A DNA stretch of 64,000 nucleotides from Saccharothrix carnea (GTDB lineage Bacteria > Actinomycetota > Actinomycetes > Mycobacteriales > Pseudonocardiaceae): positions 496,001 to 560,000 of the forward strand of contig NZ_PYAX01000005.1 of assembly GCF_003014735.1 (NCBI RefSeq), written 5' to 3'. Below are positions 55,170 to 64,000 of the stretch, piece after piece. The notes beneath the pieces were generated by a model. That model ran no database searches and was not told the DNA's origin. It saw nothing but the letters and a program-made list of their open reading frames with translations. Position numbers and translations under genes: made by a program. Positions within the stretch are counted from its first letter, which is position 1. The number at the start of each line of letters is the position of its first letter.

Positions 55170-55469
55170 ATGTCCAGATGGCGAACCTCAACGCGCAGCG
55201 GCAACTACACCGCTGCCCGAGTGATCCGCGGTGTCGGTGCCGTGTTCGCGGGCATCGAGGTGCTGTACATCCTCATGCTGCTCATCGGGGTGAACACGGC
55301 CAACGCGTTCTTCCGCTTCATCCAGCAGCTCGCCGAGCCGCTGGCGCTGTTCTTCCCGGGGCTGTTCCAGACGGGCAACGTCAACCTCGACGTGATCCTG
55401 AACTACGGCCTCGCGGCGGTGTTCTGGCTCGTCGTGGCGGGTCTGCTGGCCCGCGTCGTCGCCCGTTAG
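55170..55469 (+). CDS. Small two-span membrane protein (YggT-like size)
   Basis: A 99-residue protein with two or three hydrophobic spans (about 21-42 and 73-97) separated by a region rich in Phe (FFRFIQQLAEPLALFFPGLF). Its layout (ARVIRGVGAVFAGIEVLYILML, then VNLDVILNYGLAAVFWLV) is common beside leuA in actinobacteria, but its role is unknown. Divergent from the leuA leader. Confidence 0.6.
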   Translation: MSRWRTSTRSGNYTAARVIRGVGAVFAGIEVLYILMLLIGVNTANAFFRFIQQLAEPLALFFPGLFQTGNVNLDVILNYGLAAVFWLVVAGLLARVVAR

Positions 55470-55484
55470 CCCCCCGGAGCGGCA

Positions 55485-56081
55485 CTACTCGTCCGGAAAT
55501 GCCGGCTCGCCCCAACGACCTGCGAAAACGGTCTCGCTCAGCGGCTTGCGAACCCTCGGCCGCCGCTCCCGTTCTCGCAGGTCGTCGGGCAGTTCGGCGG
55601 GGTCGCCGAGCAGGCCGACCGCGATGACGACGACCGGCCGCACGTCGTCCGGCACCCCGAACGCCTCGCGCACCGCGGCCGGCGAGAACCCGCCGACCTG
55701 GTGCGTGACCAGCCCCAGCTCCACGGCCCGCAGCACCAGGTTCTGCACCGCCAGCCCCAGCGCGAACTCGGTGTTCGGCAGCGGCCCGCGGTCGTCGGAC
55801 CCGGCCACCGCGCCCACCAGCAGCACGGACGCCCGCCCCGCCCACGTCCGGTTGCCCGGCCGCAACGCCGCGAAGATTCGTTCGAACGTGTCATCGCCGC
55901 GGTAGCCGACGAGGAACCGGGCGGGTTGCGTGTTGCCGTGCGAGGCCGCCCACCGGGCCGCTTCGAGCAGCACGCGCACGGTGTCCGGCGGCACCTCGGC
56001 GGTGCCGTCGAACGCCCGCGGGCTCCAGCGCCGCATGATCACGTCGTCGCCGTCCACCGGCCACCCCCGTCCGTCGAGCAC
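55485..56081 (-). CDS. Nitroreductase-family flavoprotein
   Basis: A 198-residue FMN oxidoreductase. RRWSPRAFDGTAEVPPDTVRVLLEAARWAASHGNTQPARFLV (about 17-58) includes the RxSxRxF and N-x-Q-P-x-R/W FMN-binding positions. FALGLAVQNLVLRAVELGL forms the dimer-helix. Members reduce nitro groups, quinones or flavins with NAD(P)H. Starts at GTG 56081 or ATG 56036. Six bases after the glycosyltransferase gene, so possibly co-transcribed. Confidence 0.78.
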   Translation of the reverse strand: MLDGRGWPVDGDDVIMRRWSPRAFDGTAEVPPDTVRVLLEAARWAASHGNTQPARFLVGYRGDDTFERIFAALRPGNRTWAGRASVLLVGAVAGSDDRGPLPNTEFALGLAVQNLVLRAVELGLVTHQVGGFSPAAVREAFGVPDDVRPVVVIAVGLLGDPAELPDDLRERERRPRVRKPLSETVFAGRWGEPAFPDE

Positions 56082-56087
56082 CGGATG

Positions 56088-57311
56088 TCAGATCGCATAC
56101 GGCCACGCCGTGATGGCGTACGCGCCGAACCACGCGCTGAACACCGCGACGCCCACCAGCACCGCCACCACCGTGCTGGTCCGCCGCCGGACCAGCGCCA
56201 GCGCGATCGGCACCAGCAGCGTGAACGCGGGCAGCAGCAGCCGCGCCTTCGAGTTCATCAGCCCGTTCGACCCGAGGTCCATGGCGAGCACGCCGACGCC
56301 GTAGACGATCAGCGGCCACTCCAGCCCGCGCCGGAAGCTCAGCACCACCAGGGCCAGCGCCACCACCAGCAGCCACACCGTGGCCAGCTCCAGCACCGAC
56401 CGCGGCTCACCGAGGATGAGCAGCGCGAACTTCCAGGTGGCCGCACCGCCGTCGAACCGCGAGTCCCAGCCGATCTGCTGCACGGCGAACCAGCCGTCCC
56501 ACCGCCCGGTGCGCACCGCGACGTACCCGAGGTAGCCGAGCAGCCCGAGCGGCGCGACCAGCGCCCCGACCCACGGCCGCCAGCCGTCCCGCCGCTGCCA
56601 GATCGCCACGGCCGCCGCCGCGCACACCGCGAGGATCAGCGCCGCCGCAGTCGGCCGCACCAGCCCCGCCGCCGCGCAGCACACCCCGGCGAGCACCCAG
56701 CGCCGCTCCACCACGCCGACCAGCGACCACACCGCGAACGCGCAGAACGTCGCCTCCGAGTACGTCATCGACAGCACCACGGCCATCGGCGACGCCGCGA
56801 ACAGCACCACCAGCACCAGCCCGGCCACCGGCGACCCGCCGAACACCCGCGACCCGAGCCTGGCCAGCCCGTAGGCGCAGACCACGCCGCTGACCAGGCT
56901 CACCGCGAACGCCGCGCCGACCGTGGGCACGCCGGGCAGCCCGTCCACCCACCGCACCAGCGTCGGGTAGCCGGGGAAGAACGCCAGCGGCGTCTCCGCC
57001 GTCCGCCGCCCGAACGCGTCCACGAGCCACCGCGGCACGTTCGCGTAGCCGCCCTCGGCGATGCCCAGGAACCACTGCCCGTCCCACGACGTGAGCACCC
57101 GCGTGACGTCCTTGTCCCACCGCGCCGCCATCAGCTGCAACACCAGCAGGCCCAGCTCGCGGACGGACAGGTAGAGCACGGCGGGGGCGAGCACGACCGT
57201 GACCCGGTGTCTGGCCACGCGCGCCAGCCGCACACGCGCGTCGGGCGCGTCCTCGGGGTCCACGCGAACGGCCTCCAGGGTCGACACGGGGTCGAGAGTA
57301 GTGGGCGTCAC
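56088..57311 (-). CDS. PIG-V/GT-C-like membrane glycosyltransferase
   Basis: A 407-residue polytopic protein with about nine spans. WDKDVTRVLTSWDGQWFLGIAEGGY (about 66-90) contains the SWDGxW motif of PIG-V mannosyltransferases, and AFFPGYPTLVRWV and AASPMAVVLSMTYSE follow as in that family. It probably transfers mannose from polyprenol-phosphate to a lipid or wall acceptor. GTG 57311 avoids the aspartate kinase promoter that a start at 57371 would cover. Confidence 0.75.
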   Translation of the reverse strand: MTPTTLDPVSTLEAVRVDPEDAPDARVRLARVARHRVTVVLAPAVLYLSVRELGLLVLQLMAARWDKDVTRVLTSWDGQWFLGIAEGGYANVPRWLVDAFGRRTAETPLAFFPGYPTLVRWVDGLPGVPTVGAAFAVSLVSGVVCAYGLARLGSRVFGGSPVAGLVLVVLFAASPMAVVLSMTYSEATFCAFAVWSLVGVVERRWVLAGVCCAAAGLVRPTAAALILAVCAAAAVAIWQRRDGWRPWVGALVAPLGLLGYLGYVAVRTGRWDGWFAVQQIGWDSRFDGGAATWKFALLILGEPRSVLELATVWLLVVALALVVLSFRRGLEWPLIVYGVGVLAMDLGSNGLMNSKARLLLPAFTLLVPIALALVRRRTSTVVAVLVGVAVFSAWFGAYAITAWPYAI

Positions 57312-57388
57312 GGCGACCGCTGTCCACTCCTTGGGCCAGGTAGTCTCCCCGGTGAGCTGGGCTTGAAGCACCTGGGAGGAGTGGGTCT

Positions 57389-58654
57389 GTGGCGCTCGTC
57401 GTCCAGAAGTACGGCGGTTCCTCGGTCGGGAGCGCCGAGCGGATCAAACGGGTGGCCGAGCGCATCGTCGCGACCCGCAAAGCGGGCAACGACGTCGTGG
57501 TCGCCGTCTCGGCCATGGGCGACACGACCGACGAGCTGCTCGACCTCGCCCGCCAGGTGTCCCCGGTGCCGCCCGCCCGCGAGATGGACATGCTGCTCAC
57601 GTCCGGTGAGCGCATCTCCATGTCGTTGCTGGCGATGGCGATCAGCTCGCTGGGCGCCGAGGCGCGCTCCTACACCGGCTCGCAGGCCGGGGTGATCACC
57701 ACGTCCGTGCACGGCAAGGCGCGCATCATCGACGTGACGCCCAGCCGCATCCAGGACGCGCTGGCGGAGGGCGCCATCGCGATCGTCGCGGGCTTCCAGG
57801 GCGTCAGCCAGGACAGCAAGGAGATCACCACGCTCGGCCGCGGCGGCACCGACACCACCGCGGTGGCGTTGGCGGCGGCGCTGAAGGCCGACGTCTGCGA
57901 GATCTACACCGATGTCGACGGCGTGTTCACCGCCGACCCGCGCATCGTGCCGAACGCCAAGCGGCTGGAGACCATCACCTACGAGGAGATGCTCGAGATG
58001 GCGGCGAGCGGGGCCAAGGTGCTCATGCTGCGCTGCGTCGAGTACGCCCGCCGCTACGGCGTCCCGGTGCACGTCCGATCTTCGTTCAGCAACAAGCCCG
58101 GGACCATCGTGTCCGGGTCAGTGGAGGACCTTCCCGTGGAACAGGCGATGATCACCGGCGTCGCGCACGACCGGTCCGAGGCCAAGGTGACCGTGACCGC
58201 GGTGCCCGACCTGCCCGGCATGGCGGCGCGCATCTTCCGCGTCGTGGCCGAGGCGGAGCTCGACATCGACATGGTCGTGCAGAACGTCTCGCAGGCCGTG
58301 TCCGGCCGCACCGACGTGACGTTCACCCTGCCGAAGGACGACGGTCCGCGCGCGGTCGCCGCGTTGGAGAAGGCGCGCGAGGAGATCGGCTTCGACCAGG
58401 TGCTCTACGACGACCACGTGGGCAAGGTGTCGCTGGTCGGCGCGGGCATGCGCTCGCACCCCGGCGTGACCGCGCAGTTCTGCGAGGCGCTGGCCGCCGC
58501 GGGCGTCAACATCGAGATCATCTCCACCTCGGAGATCCGGATCTCGGTCATCTGCCGCGACACGCAGCTCGACGACGCCGTGCGCGCGCTGCACGACGCG
58601 TTCGAGCTCGGCGGCGACGAAGAAGCTGTGGTGTACGCGGGGAGTGGACGATGA
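57389..58654 (+). CDS. ask: Aspartate kinase
   Basis: A 421-residue kinase phosphorylating aspartate for lysine, threonine and methionine synthesis. [13 protein letters not shown] at the N-terminus binds aspartate and [22 protein letters not shown] (about 151-169) and [16 protein letters not shown] follow. Two ACT domains at about 265-340 and 345-415 bind lysine/threonine for feedback. GGAGG lies before the GTG at 57389. An internal start at 58136 encodes a beta subunit. The stop overlaps asd (ATGA). Confidence 0.95.
   Translation: MALVVQKYGGSSVGSAERIKRVAERIVATRKAGNDVVVAVSAMGDTTDELLDLARQVSPVPPAREMDMLLTSGERISMSLLAMAISSLGAEARSYTGSQAGVITTSVHGKARIIDVTPSRIQDALAEGAIAIVAGFQGVSQDSKEITTLGRGGTDTTAVALAAALKADVCEIYTDVDGVFTADPRIVPNAKRLETITYEEMLEMAASGAKVLMLRCVEYARRYGVPVHVRSSFSNKPGTIVSGSVEDLPVEQAMITGVAHDRSEAKVTVTAVPDLPGMAARIFRVVAEAELDIDMVVQNVSQAVSGRTDVTFTLPKDDGPRAVAALEKAREEIGFDQVLYDDHVGKVSLVGAGMRSHPGVTAQFCEALAAAGVNIEIISTSEIRISVICRDTQLDDAVRALHDAFELGGDEEAVVYAGSGR
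58136..58654 (+). CDS. Aspartate kinase beta subunit (internal in-frame start)
   Basis: Inside ask, GTG 58136 is preceded by GGAGG (58123-58127) eight bases upstream, and it begins a 172-residue product with [20 protein letters not shown], the two ACT domains. In Corynebacterium and Bacillus the beta subunit starts at the equivalent place and forms an alpha2-beta2 enzyme. The site is seen; production of the beta subunit is inferred. Confidence 0.7.
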   Translation: MEQAMITGVAHDRSEAKVTVTAVPDLPGMAARIFRVVAEAELDIDMVVQNVSQAVSGRTDVTFTLPKDDGPRAVAALEKAREEIGFDQVLYDDHVGKVSLVGAGMRSHPGVTAQFCEALAAAGVNIEIISTSEIRISVICRDTQLDDAVRALHDAFELGGDEEAVVYAGSGR

Positions 58655-59742
58655 GCGAGACCTCGGGTGTGATCGTCCCGCAGGGGCCGGTGCTGGCCCT
58701 GGTGGGCGCTACCGGTGCCGTCGGCACCGTCATGATCGACATCATCAACGGCCGGGAGTCCGTGCCGTGGGGTGAGATCCGGCTGATCGCGTCACCGCGC
58801 TCGGCGGGCAAGAAGATCACCGTGCGCGGCGAAGAGCTGACCGTGATCGCCCTGTCGCCGGAGGCGTTCGACGGCGTCGACATCGCCATGTTCGACGTGC
58901 CGGACGAGGTCTCGGCCGAGTGGGCGCCGATCGCCGCGGCCAAGGGCGCGGTCGCGGTGGACAACTCGGGTGCGTTCCGGATGGACCCCGAGGTGCCGCT
59001 GGTGGTGCCCGAGGTGAACGCCGACCAGATCGGCGCGCGCCCCAAGGGGATCATCGCGAACCCGAACTGCACGACGTTGTCGATGATGGCCGCGCTGGGC
59101 GCCCTGCACCGGGAGTTCGAGCTGCGCGAGCTGGTCGTCGCGTCCTACCAGGCGGCGTCCGGCGGCGGGCAGGCGGCGATCGACCGGCTCTACGCCGAGA
59201 TCGCGGCGCTGGCGGGCAAGGAGGTCGGCGTCCGCGCGGGTGACGTGCGCGAGACGTTGGAGGCCGCGGGCCTGCCGGTGTCGGACTCGCCGTTCCCCGC
59301 GCCGCTGGCGTTGAACGTGGTGCCGTGGGCCGGGTCGTTGAAGGACGAGGGGTGGACCAGCGAGGAGCTGAAGGTCCGCAACGAGTCCCGCAAGATCCTG
59401 GGCATCCCGGAGCTGAAGGTGTCCGCGACCTGCGTGCGCGTGCCCGTCGTGACGACGCACTCGCTGGCCGTGCACGCCACGTTCGCCCGCGAGGTGACCG
59501 TGGAGCAGGCGCACAAGATCTTCGCGGCGCAGCCGTCGATCGTGCTGGTGGACGACCCGGCGGCCAAGCAGTTCCCGACGCCCGCGGACGTGGTGGGCGG
59601 CGACCCGACCTACGTCGGCCGGGTGCGGCAGGCGCTGGACTTCCCGAACACGCTGGACTTCTTCGTGTGCGGTGACAACCTGCGCAAGGGTGCGGCACTG
59701 AACACCTACGAGATCGCCGAGGAGCTGGCGGCCCGCCTGTAG
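58651..59742 (+). CDS. asd: Aspartate-semialdehyde dehydrogenase
   Basis: A 363-residue enzyme, next step after aspartate kinase. The NADP loop is [12 protein letters not shown] (about 17-28), SAG at about 50-52, catalytic Cys140 in [10 protein letters not shown] and active-site residues in [13 protein letters not shown] and RVPVVTTHS (His). It is translationally coupled to ask by an ATGA overlap, as in most actinobacteria. Confidence 0.95.
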   Translation: MSETSGVIVPQGPVLALVGATGAVGTVMIDIINGRESVPWGEIRLIASPRSAGKKITVRGEELTVIALSPEAFDGVDIAMFDVPDEVSAEWAPIAAAKGAVAVDNSGAFRMDPEVPLVVPEVNADQIGARPKGIIANPNCTTLSMMAALGALHREFELRELVVASYQAASGGGQAAIDRLYAEIAALAGKEVGVRAGDVRETLEAAGLPVSDSPFPAPLALNVVPWAGSLKDEGWTSEELKVRNESRKILGIPELKVSATCVRVPVVTTHSLAVHATFAREVTVEQAHKIFAAQPSIVLVDDPAAKQFPTPADVVGGDPTYVGRVRQALDFPNTLDFFVCGDNLRKGAALNTYEIAEELAARL

Positions 59743-59752
59743 GTTCACTCCC

Positions 59753-61180
59753 ATGGCGGACGTAGTGCTCGCGATCGACCTGGGAACGACGTCGACCAAG
59801 GTCATCGCGGTGGACCGGGACGCGGGCGTGGTGGCATCGGCGGAGCACGGCTACCCGATGCGCACCACGCCCTCCGGTGAGGCGACGCACGACCCGGTCG
59901 AGGTGTGGGGCGCGGCGCTGCGGGCGTTGCGCGAGGTCGCGGCGCAGGGGCACGCGGTGCGGGCGCTGTCGTTGACCGGCGCGATGCACACCCTGGTCGG
60001 GTTGGACGCCGCGGGCACGCCCGTCACGCCGTCGTTGTCGTGGGCGGACAACCGCGCGTTGGAGCAGACGGCACGGTTGCGCGGCACGGCCGACGGCATC
60101 GCGCTGCACCGCGCCACTGGCACCCCGATCCACACCATGTCGCCGTTGGTGAAGCTGGCGTGGTTCAAGGAGCAGGCGTTCACGGCCGCGCGCTGGTGCG
60201 GCCTGAAGGACTTCGTGGCGCTCCAGCTGACCGGCGTGCTGGCCACCGAGCACTCGTCGGCGTCCGCGACCGGCTTGATGGACCTGGAGTCGCTGGCCTG
60301 GCACCCCGACGCGTTGGACTTCGCCGGTGTCCGCGCCGACCAGCTGCCGGAGCTGCGCGCGCCGGTCGACTCGTTCCCGTTGACGCTGGACGTCCCCGGC
60401 CTGCCCGCCGGCACCCCGGTCGTGCTGGGCGGCGGTGACGGACCGATGGCCAACCTCGGCGTCGGCGCCGTCCTGCCCGGTGTGGCGGCCGTATCGCTCG
60501 GCACCAGCGGCGCGCTGCGCGTGGTCCGCGACCGGCCCGCAGTGGACGAGCGGGGCCGGGTGTTCTGCTACGCCATCGCCGAGGGGCTGTGGGTGCTCGG
60601 CGGGGCCGTCAGCAACGGTGGCGTGGTCGCGCAGTGGGCGGCCGAGGCGTTCGGCGCCGACCTCCCGGCCCTGCTGGAGGAAGCCGCCGAGGTGCCCGTG
60701 GGCGCGGCCGGCGTCACCGCGTTGCCGTACCTGCTGGGCGAGCGCGCGCCGTGGTGGGACGCGGACGCGACGTCGGCGGTGATCGGCCTGCGGCGCGAGC
60801 ACGGTCGCGCGGTGATCACCCGTGCCCTGGTGGAGGGCGTGTCGCAGCAGTTGGCGCTGGTGCTGGACGCGGTGCGCTCGGTGGCGGACGTGCACGCGGT
60901 CCGCGTGACCGGCGGCGCGTTCCGCAGCGACCTGTGGGCGACCGTGCTCGCCTCCGCGCTGGGCCTCCCGCTGGAACTGGCCGACGACAGCGAGGGATCG
61001 GGCGTCGGCGCGGCCCTGGTCGCCTGGCGGGCACTGGGCGAGATCCCGTCGCTGACCGTCGCCGCCGACCTGGTCAAACCCGTCAAGACGATCGCGCCCG
61101 ACCCGGACGCGGTCCGCCACTACGCCAGCGCCCGCCCCGGCATCGACCGGCTCTACCAGGCGCTACGCGACCTGGTGTGA
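59753..61180 (+). CDS. FGGY-family gluconokinase
   Basis: A 475-residue sugar kinase. It opens LAIDLGTTSTKVIAVD (phosphate-binding), has LTGAMHTLVGLD, GTPIHTMSPLVKLAWF (a gluconokinase pattern), AVSLGTSGALRVV and VTGGAFRSDLWATVLASALG near the end. It likely phosphorylates gluconate to 6-phosphogluconate; another polyol or sugar acid is possible. It follows asd by 10 bp, so probably shares its transcript. The 3' end overlaps the convergent MFS gene by 18 bp. Confidence 0.82.
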   Translation: MADVVLAIDLGTTSTKVIAVDRDAGVVASAEHGYPMRTTPSGEATHDPVEVWGAALRALREVAAQGHAVRALSLTGAMHTLVGLDAAGTPVTPSLSWADNRALEQTARLRGTADGIALHRATGTPIHTMSPLVKLAWFKEQAFTAARWCGLKDFVALQLTGVLATEHSSASATGLMDLESLAWHPDALDFAGVRADQLPELRAPVDSFPLTLDVPGLPAGTPVVLGGGDGPMANLGVGAVLPGVAAVSLGTSGALRVVRDRPAVDERGRVFCYAIAEGLWVLGGAVSNGGVVAQWAAEAFGADLPALLEEAAEVPVGAAGVTALPYLLGERAPWWDADATSAVIGLRREHGRAVITRALVEGVSQQLALVLDAVRSVADVHAVRVTGGAFRSDLWATVLASALGLPLELADDSEGSGVGAALVAWRALGEIPSLTVAADLVKPVKTIAPDPDAVRHYASARPGIDRLYQALRDLV

Positions 61181-62338
61181 AGCGCGGACGCGGCCGTCGA
61201 GCACCACCGTGCCCGCCGCGACCACGACCGCGCCGACGCCCGCCACCGCGAAGCCCCACCCCGGCGACGAGTGGTCGATCACGAAACCGGTGACCGGCGC
61301 GCCCACCGCGACGCCCAGCGTGAACGCCGAGCTCTGCAAGCCCATCGCCACACCGCGCGCGGACACCGGCGCGTACTTCGTGATCAGCTCGCCGGTCGCG
61401 GTGATCGTGGGCGCGCACAGGAAGTTAGTCGGCACCAGCGCCAGCGCGAGCCACCACGGCGACCAGCCGAACAAGCCGATCGGCACGGCCAGCAACCCCA
61501 TGCCGCCCATCAGCGCCCACAGCGGCGGCACGCGCGTCAGCCCGCCGTAGAGGAAACCGCCGGCCAGCGACGCCACGCACATCACCACGATCATCGCGCC
61601 GGTCCACCCGGTCAGCCCGAGCCCGCGCATCGACGCCACCACCGACACCTCGACGCCCGACAGCACGAACGTCGCGCCGCCCGCGCTGATCAGCACGCCC
61701 AACAACCTGCCGTCCAGCCACTCCCGCCTGGCCACCCGCGCGCCGCCGGTCTCGCCCTCGTGCCGCACCGGCGGGTTCACCGCGTACAGGACCGCGCCGA
61801 TCAGGACCATGGACGCGCCGATCGCCCACATCGCCGTCCGGCTCGACGCCTGCGTGGTGAGCGCCACGCCCAGCGCGGGCCCGGCCATGAACGAGACCTC
61901 CACGGCCATCGAGTCCATCGCCAGCGCCGTGCGCCTGCGGTCCTCCGGCACGAGCGCGGTCAGGATCTGGCGGCCGAGCGACATGACGGGCATCACGGTG
62001 ATGCCGGTGGCGAAGCACGTGACGAGCAGCACCTCGTAGGACAGCAGCGGGGCGACGAACCAGAAGACGCCCTCGGTGACCACCGACAGGGCCAGCATGG
62101 CGCGCAGACCGCGCCGGTCGACCAGGTGGCCCATCAGCGGCGAGCCCACCGCGATGCCGACCGTGCTCACCGCCCCGACCAGGCCCGCGGCACCGTAACC
62201 CCGGTCCAGGGCGAGCAGGACGTGCATGGTGATCGTCATGCCCGCGGCCGTCGGGGGCACGCGCGCGAGCAGCATCAACAGCATGAAGCCGGGCACGCGC
62301 GGCGTTCGGAGGACGGCCAGGTAGGGGGAGACGTTCAC
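61163..62338 (-). CDS. MFS transporter
   Basis: A 391-residue protein with twelve spans. The A-motif-like loop is GSPLMGHLVDRRGLRAML (about 65-82); a second gate phrase, SLGRQILTALVPEDRRRTA, is at about 121-139. Drug-efflux-type MFS members share this build; substrate unknown. GTG 62338 (MNVSPYLAVLRTPRVPGFML) is chosen over longer starts running into the upstream region. Divergent from the Fur gene. Confidence 0.82.
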   Translation of the reverse strand: MNVSPYLAVLRTPRVPGFMLLMLLARVPPTAAGMTITMHVLLALDRGYGAAGLVGAVSTVGIAVGSPLMGHLVDRRGLRAMLALSVVTEGVFWFVAPLLSYEVLLVTCFATGITVMPVMSLGRQILTALVPEDRRRTALAMDSMAVEVSFMAGPALGVALTTQASSRTAMWAIGASMVLIGAVLYAVNPPVRHEGETGGARVARREWLDGRLLGVLISAGGATFVLSGVEVSVVASMRGLGLTGWTGAMIVVMCVASLAGGFLYGGLTRVPPLWALMGGMGLLAVPIGLFGWSPWWLALALVPTNFLCAPTITATGELITKYAPVSARGVAMGLQSSAFTLGVAVGAPVTGFVIDHSSPGWGFAVAGVGAVVVAAGTVVLDGRVRASHQVA

Positions 62339-62381
62339 CCACTCATCTTCACTGGCCGGGGCAACAGGTTTAACCGTTCGT

Positions 62382-62402
62382 TTTCTTGACCAGTTCCAGA
62401 AA
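62382..62402. promoter_or_regulatory. Inverted repeat upstream of the Fur-family gene
   Basis: TTTCT-N11-AGAAA, 22 bp before the ATG at 62424. It contains TTGACC, a possible -35. It may be the operator of the Fur-like protein; the arms are short, so confidence is limited. Confidence 0.35.
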
Positions 62403-62423
62403 GCGTGATGGGGTGGTGGAGCC

Positions 62424-62840
62424 ATGACCTCAGGACCACGTGAGCTGCTCAAGGACGCCGGGCTGCGCATCACCGCGCCCCGGATCGCGGTGCTCGAATG
62501 GCTCGCCGAACACCCCCACGCCACGGCCGACGCGGTCGCCGAGGGCGTGCGGGCCAGGCTGGGGTCCGTGTCGACGCAAGCCGTCTACGACGTGCTGAAC
62601 GCGTGCGCGCGGACCGGGTTGCTGCGCCGGATCGAACCCGCCGGTCACCCGGCCCGCTACGAGACGCGGACCGGCGACAACCACCACCACCTCGTGTGCC
62701 GGGACTGCGGACGCACCGTGGACGTCGACTGCGTCCACGGCGCCGCGCCCTGCCTCGAACCGTCCGACACGGCCGGCTTCACCGTGGACGAGGCGGAGGT
62801 CCTGTTCTGGGGTCTCTGCCCGGACTGTCGTGGGCACTGA
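62424..62840 (+). CDS. Fur-family peroxide-type regulator (CatR/FurA-like)
   Basis: A 138-residue Fur protein. The winged helix (LLKDAGLRITAPRIAVLEWL through VSTQAVYDVLNACARTGLL) is at about 8-70. The metal site is NHHHLVCRDCGRTVDVDCVHG (about 90-110), with a second cysteine pair CPDC near the end. Pairing with the catalase gene 30 bp downstream matches the CatR-catA arrangement in Streptomyces, where oxidation of the regulator releases catalase expression. It probably controls its own operon. Confidence 0.88.
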   Translation: MTSGPRELLKDAGLRITAPRIAVLEWLAEHPHATADAVAEGVRARLGSVSTQAVYDVLNACARTGLLRRIEPAGHPARYETRTGDNHHHLVCRDCGRTVDVDCVHGAAPCLEPSDTAGFTVDEAEVLFWGLCPDCRGH

Positions 62841-62870
62841 CTGCCGCACCCCACAGAAGGAGCGACCAGC

Positions 62871-64000
62871 GTGACCGAACCGCGTCACACCACCAACAAC
62901 GCAGGCATCCCGGTCGCGAGCGACGACCACTCGCTGACCCTCGGCGCCAACGGCCCGATCCTGCTCCAGGACCACTACCTGATCGAGAAGAACGCCCAGT
63001 TCAACCGGGAGCGGGTGCCCGAGCGGGTCGTGCACGCCAAGGGTGGCGGTGCGTTCGGCTACTTCGAGACCACCGAGGACGTCAGCCGCTTCACCAAGGC
63101 GGCCCTGTTCCAGCCCGGCGTGAAGACCGAGACGCTGCTGCGCTTCTCCACCGTCGCCGGCGAGCTCGGGTCACCCGACACGTGGCGCGACCCGCGCGGT
63201 TTCGCGCTGAAGTTCTACACCAGCCAGGGCAACTACGACCTCGTCGGCAACAACACCCCGGTGTTCTTCCTGCGCGACCCGATCAAGTTCCCCGACTTCA
63301 TCCGCTCGCAGAAGCGCCGCGCCGACACCGGCCGCCGCGACCACGACATGCAGTGGGACTTCTGGACGCTGCAGCCGCAGACCGCGCACCAGGTCACGTG
63401 GCTGATGGGCGACCGGGGCATCCCGAAGACGTGGCGGCACCAGAACGGCTACGGCTCGCACACCTACCTGTGGGAGAACGCCGCCGGCGAGCGCTCCTGG
63501 GTCAAGTACCACTTCAAGACCGACCAGGGCATCGAGTGCCTGACCTCCGAGCAGGCCGCCCGCATCGCCGGTGAGGACGCCGACGCGCACCGCGCCGACC
63601 TGTGGCACGCCATCGAACGCGGCGAGTACCCGTCGTGGACGCTGCACGTCCAAGTCATGCCGTACGAGGACGCCGCGACCTACCGCTTCAACCCGTTCGA
63701 CCTGACCAAGGTGTGGCCGCACGCCGACTACCCGCTGATCAAGGTGGGCAAGCTCGTCCTCGACCGCAACCCGTCGGACTACTTCGCCGAGATCGAGCAG
63801 GCCGCGTTCGAGCCGACGAACCTCGTGCCCGGCATCGGCACGTCACCGGACAAGATGCTGATCGGCCGCATCTTCTCCTACCCCGACGCCCACCGGTACC
63901 GCATCGGCGCGAACTACAACGAGCTGCCGGTGAACCGGCCGAAGTCGCCGGTGAACTCGTACTCCAAGGACGGCGCGATGCGCTACACCAACGCCGTCGA
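62871..64000 (+). CDS. Monofunctional heme catalase (partial, runs off window)
   Basis: The first 376 residues of a clade-type heme catalase that splits hydrogen peroxide. The catalytic His55 lies in [14 protein letters not shown], the catalytic Asn127/128 in VGNNTPVFF and the heme-ligand Tyr337 in [20 protein letters not shown] 62871 follows AGAAGGAG. Transcribed after the Fur gene; the window ends before the C-terminus. Confidence 0.93.
   Translation, partial: MTEPRHTTNNAGIPVASDDHSLTLGANGPILLQDHYLIEKNAQFNRERVPERVVHAKGGGAFGYFETTEDVSRFTKAALFQPGVKTETLLRFSTVAGELGSPDTWRDPRGFALKFYTSQGNYDLVGNNTPVFFLRDPIKFPDFIRSQKRRADTGRRDHDMQWDFWTLQPQTAHQVTWLMGDRGIPKTWRHQNGYGSHTYLWENAAGERSWVKYHFKTDQGIECLTSEQAARIAGEDADAHRADLWHAIERGEYPSWTLHVQVMPYEDAATYRFNPFDLTKVWPHADYPLIKVGKLVLDRNPSDYFAEIEQAAFEPTNLVPGIGTSPDKMLIGRIFSYPDAHRYRIGANYNELPVNRPKSPVNSYSKDGAMRYTNAV

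Overview
The window is high-GC DNA with GTG and TTG starts, GGAGG ribosome sites and tightly packed genes. Its gene content fits a filamentous actinobacterium: ffs-dnaX-ybaB-recR, ask-asd, a two-domain leuA, an AfsR-type SARP regulator, XRE-DUF5753/DUF397 genes, an LAxTG surface protein and a mycothiol-type DinB protein. I infer the order Pseudonocardiales (Saccharothrix, Actinosynnema or Lentzea-like). This rests on gene content, not on a database search. The window looks chromosomal. I see no phage, no CRISPR array and no complete insertion sequence.

Layout. 0.1-16.2 kb is mostly accessory: a small NTP pyrophosphohydrolase, a decayed gene, a membrane protein/HTH pair with twin palindromes, an oxidoreductase, a secreted GH87 alpha-1,3-glucanase, a frameshifted double-GNAT acetyltransferase, a serine hydrolase, RNase Z followed by a fragment of a second RNase Z, an epimerase, an ATP-grasp enzyme, an orphan C5-methyltransferase, a thioester (Cys-Gln) surface adhesin, and a small gene framed by ~85-bp repeats. 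16.3-22.1 kb is a minus-strand run: tyrA, two paralogous fibronectin-type surface proteins, then a thiolase. 22.2-36.7 kb is a conserved core (tadA, two tRNA-Ser genes, ffs, dnaX, ybaB, recR) interrupted by accessory genes. These are a NACHT-type STAND ATPase and a secreted nuclease divergently flanking a perfect SOS (LexA) box, small secreted SH3-like proteins, and an iron-box-controlled siderophore-binding lipoprotein.

36.7-46.0 kb holds a large AfsR/SARP-NB-ARC-TPR regulator divergent from a complete five-gene oligopeptide ABC importer. 46.0-53.0 kb has several regulator/target pairs (HxlR-SDR, TetR-DinB, WYL-epoxide hydrolase) with visible palindromic operators, plus a damaged XRE-DUF5753/DUF397 pair. 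53.1-62.3 kb is amino-acid and central metabolism: leuA with a Leu-rich leader peptide, ask (with an internal beta-subunit start), asd, and a gluconokinase, with a nitroreductase, a PIG-V-like glycosyltransferase and an MFS transporter between them. 62.4-64.0 kb is a CatR-like Fur regulator followed by a catalase gene cut by the window edge.

Signals most worth following are the leuA leader, whose Leu codons are complementary to the leuA ribosome site; the SOS box between the NACHT and nuclease genes; the repeat-flanked cassette at 15.4-16.2 kb; and the paralogous surface-protein pair at 17.5-21.1 kb.
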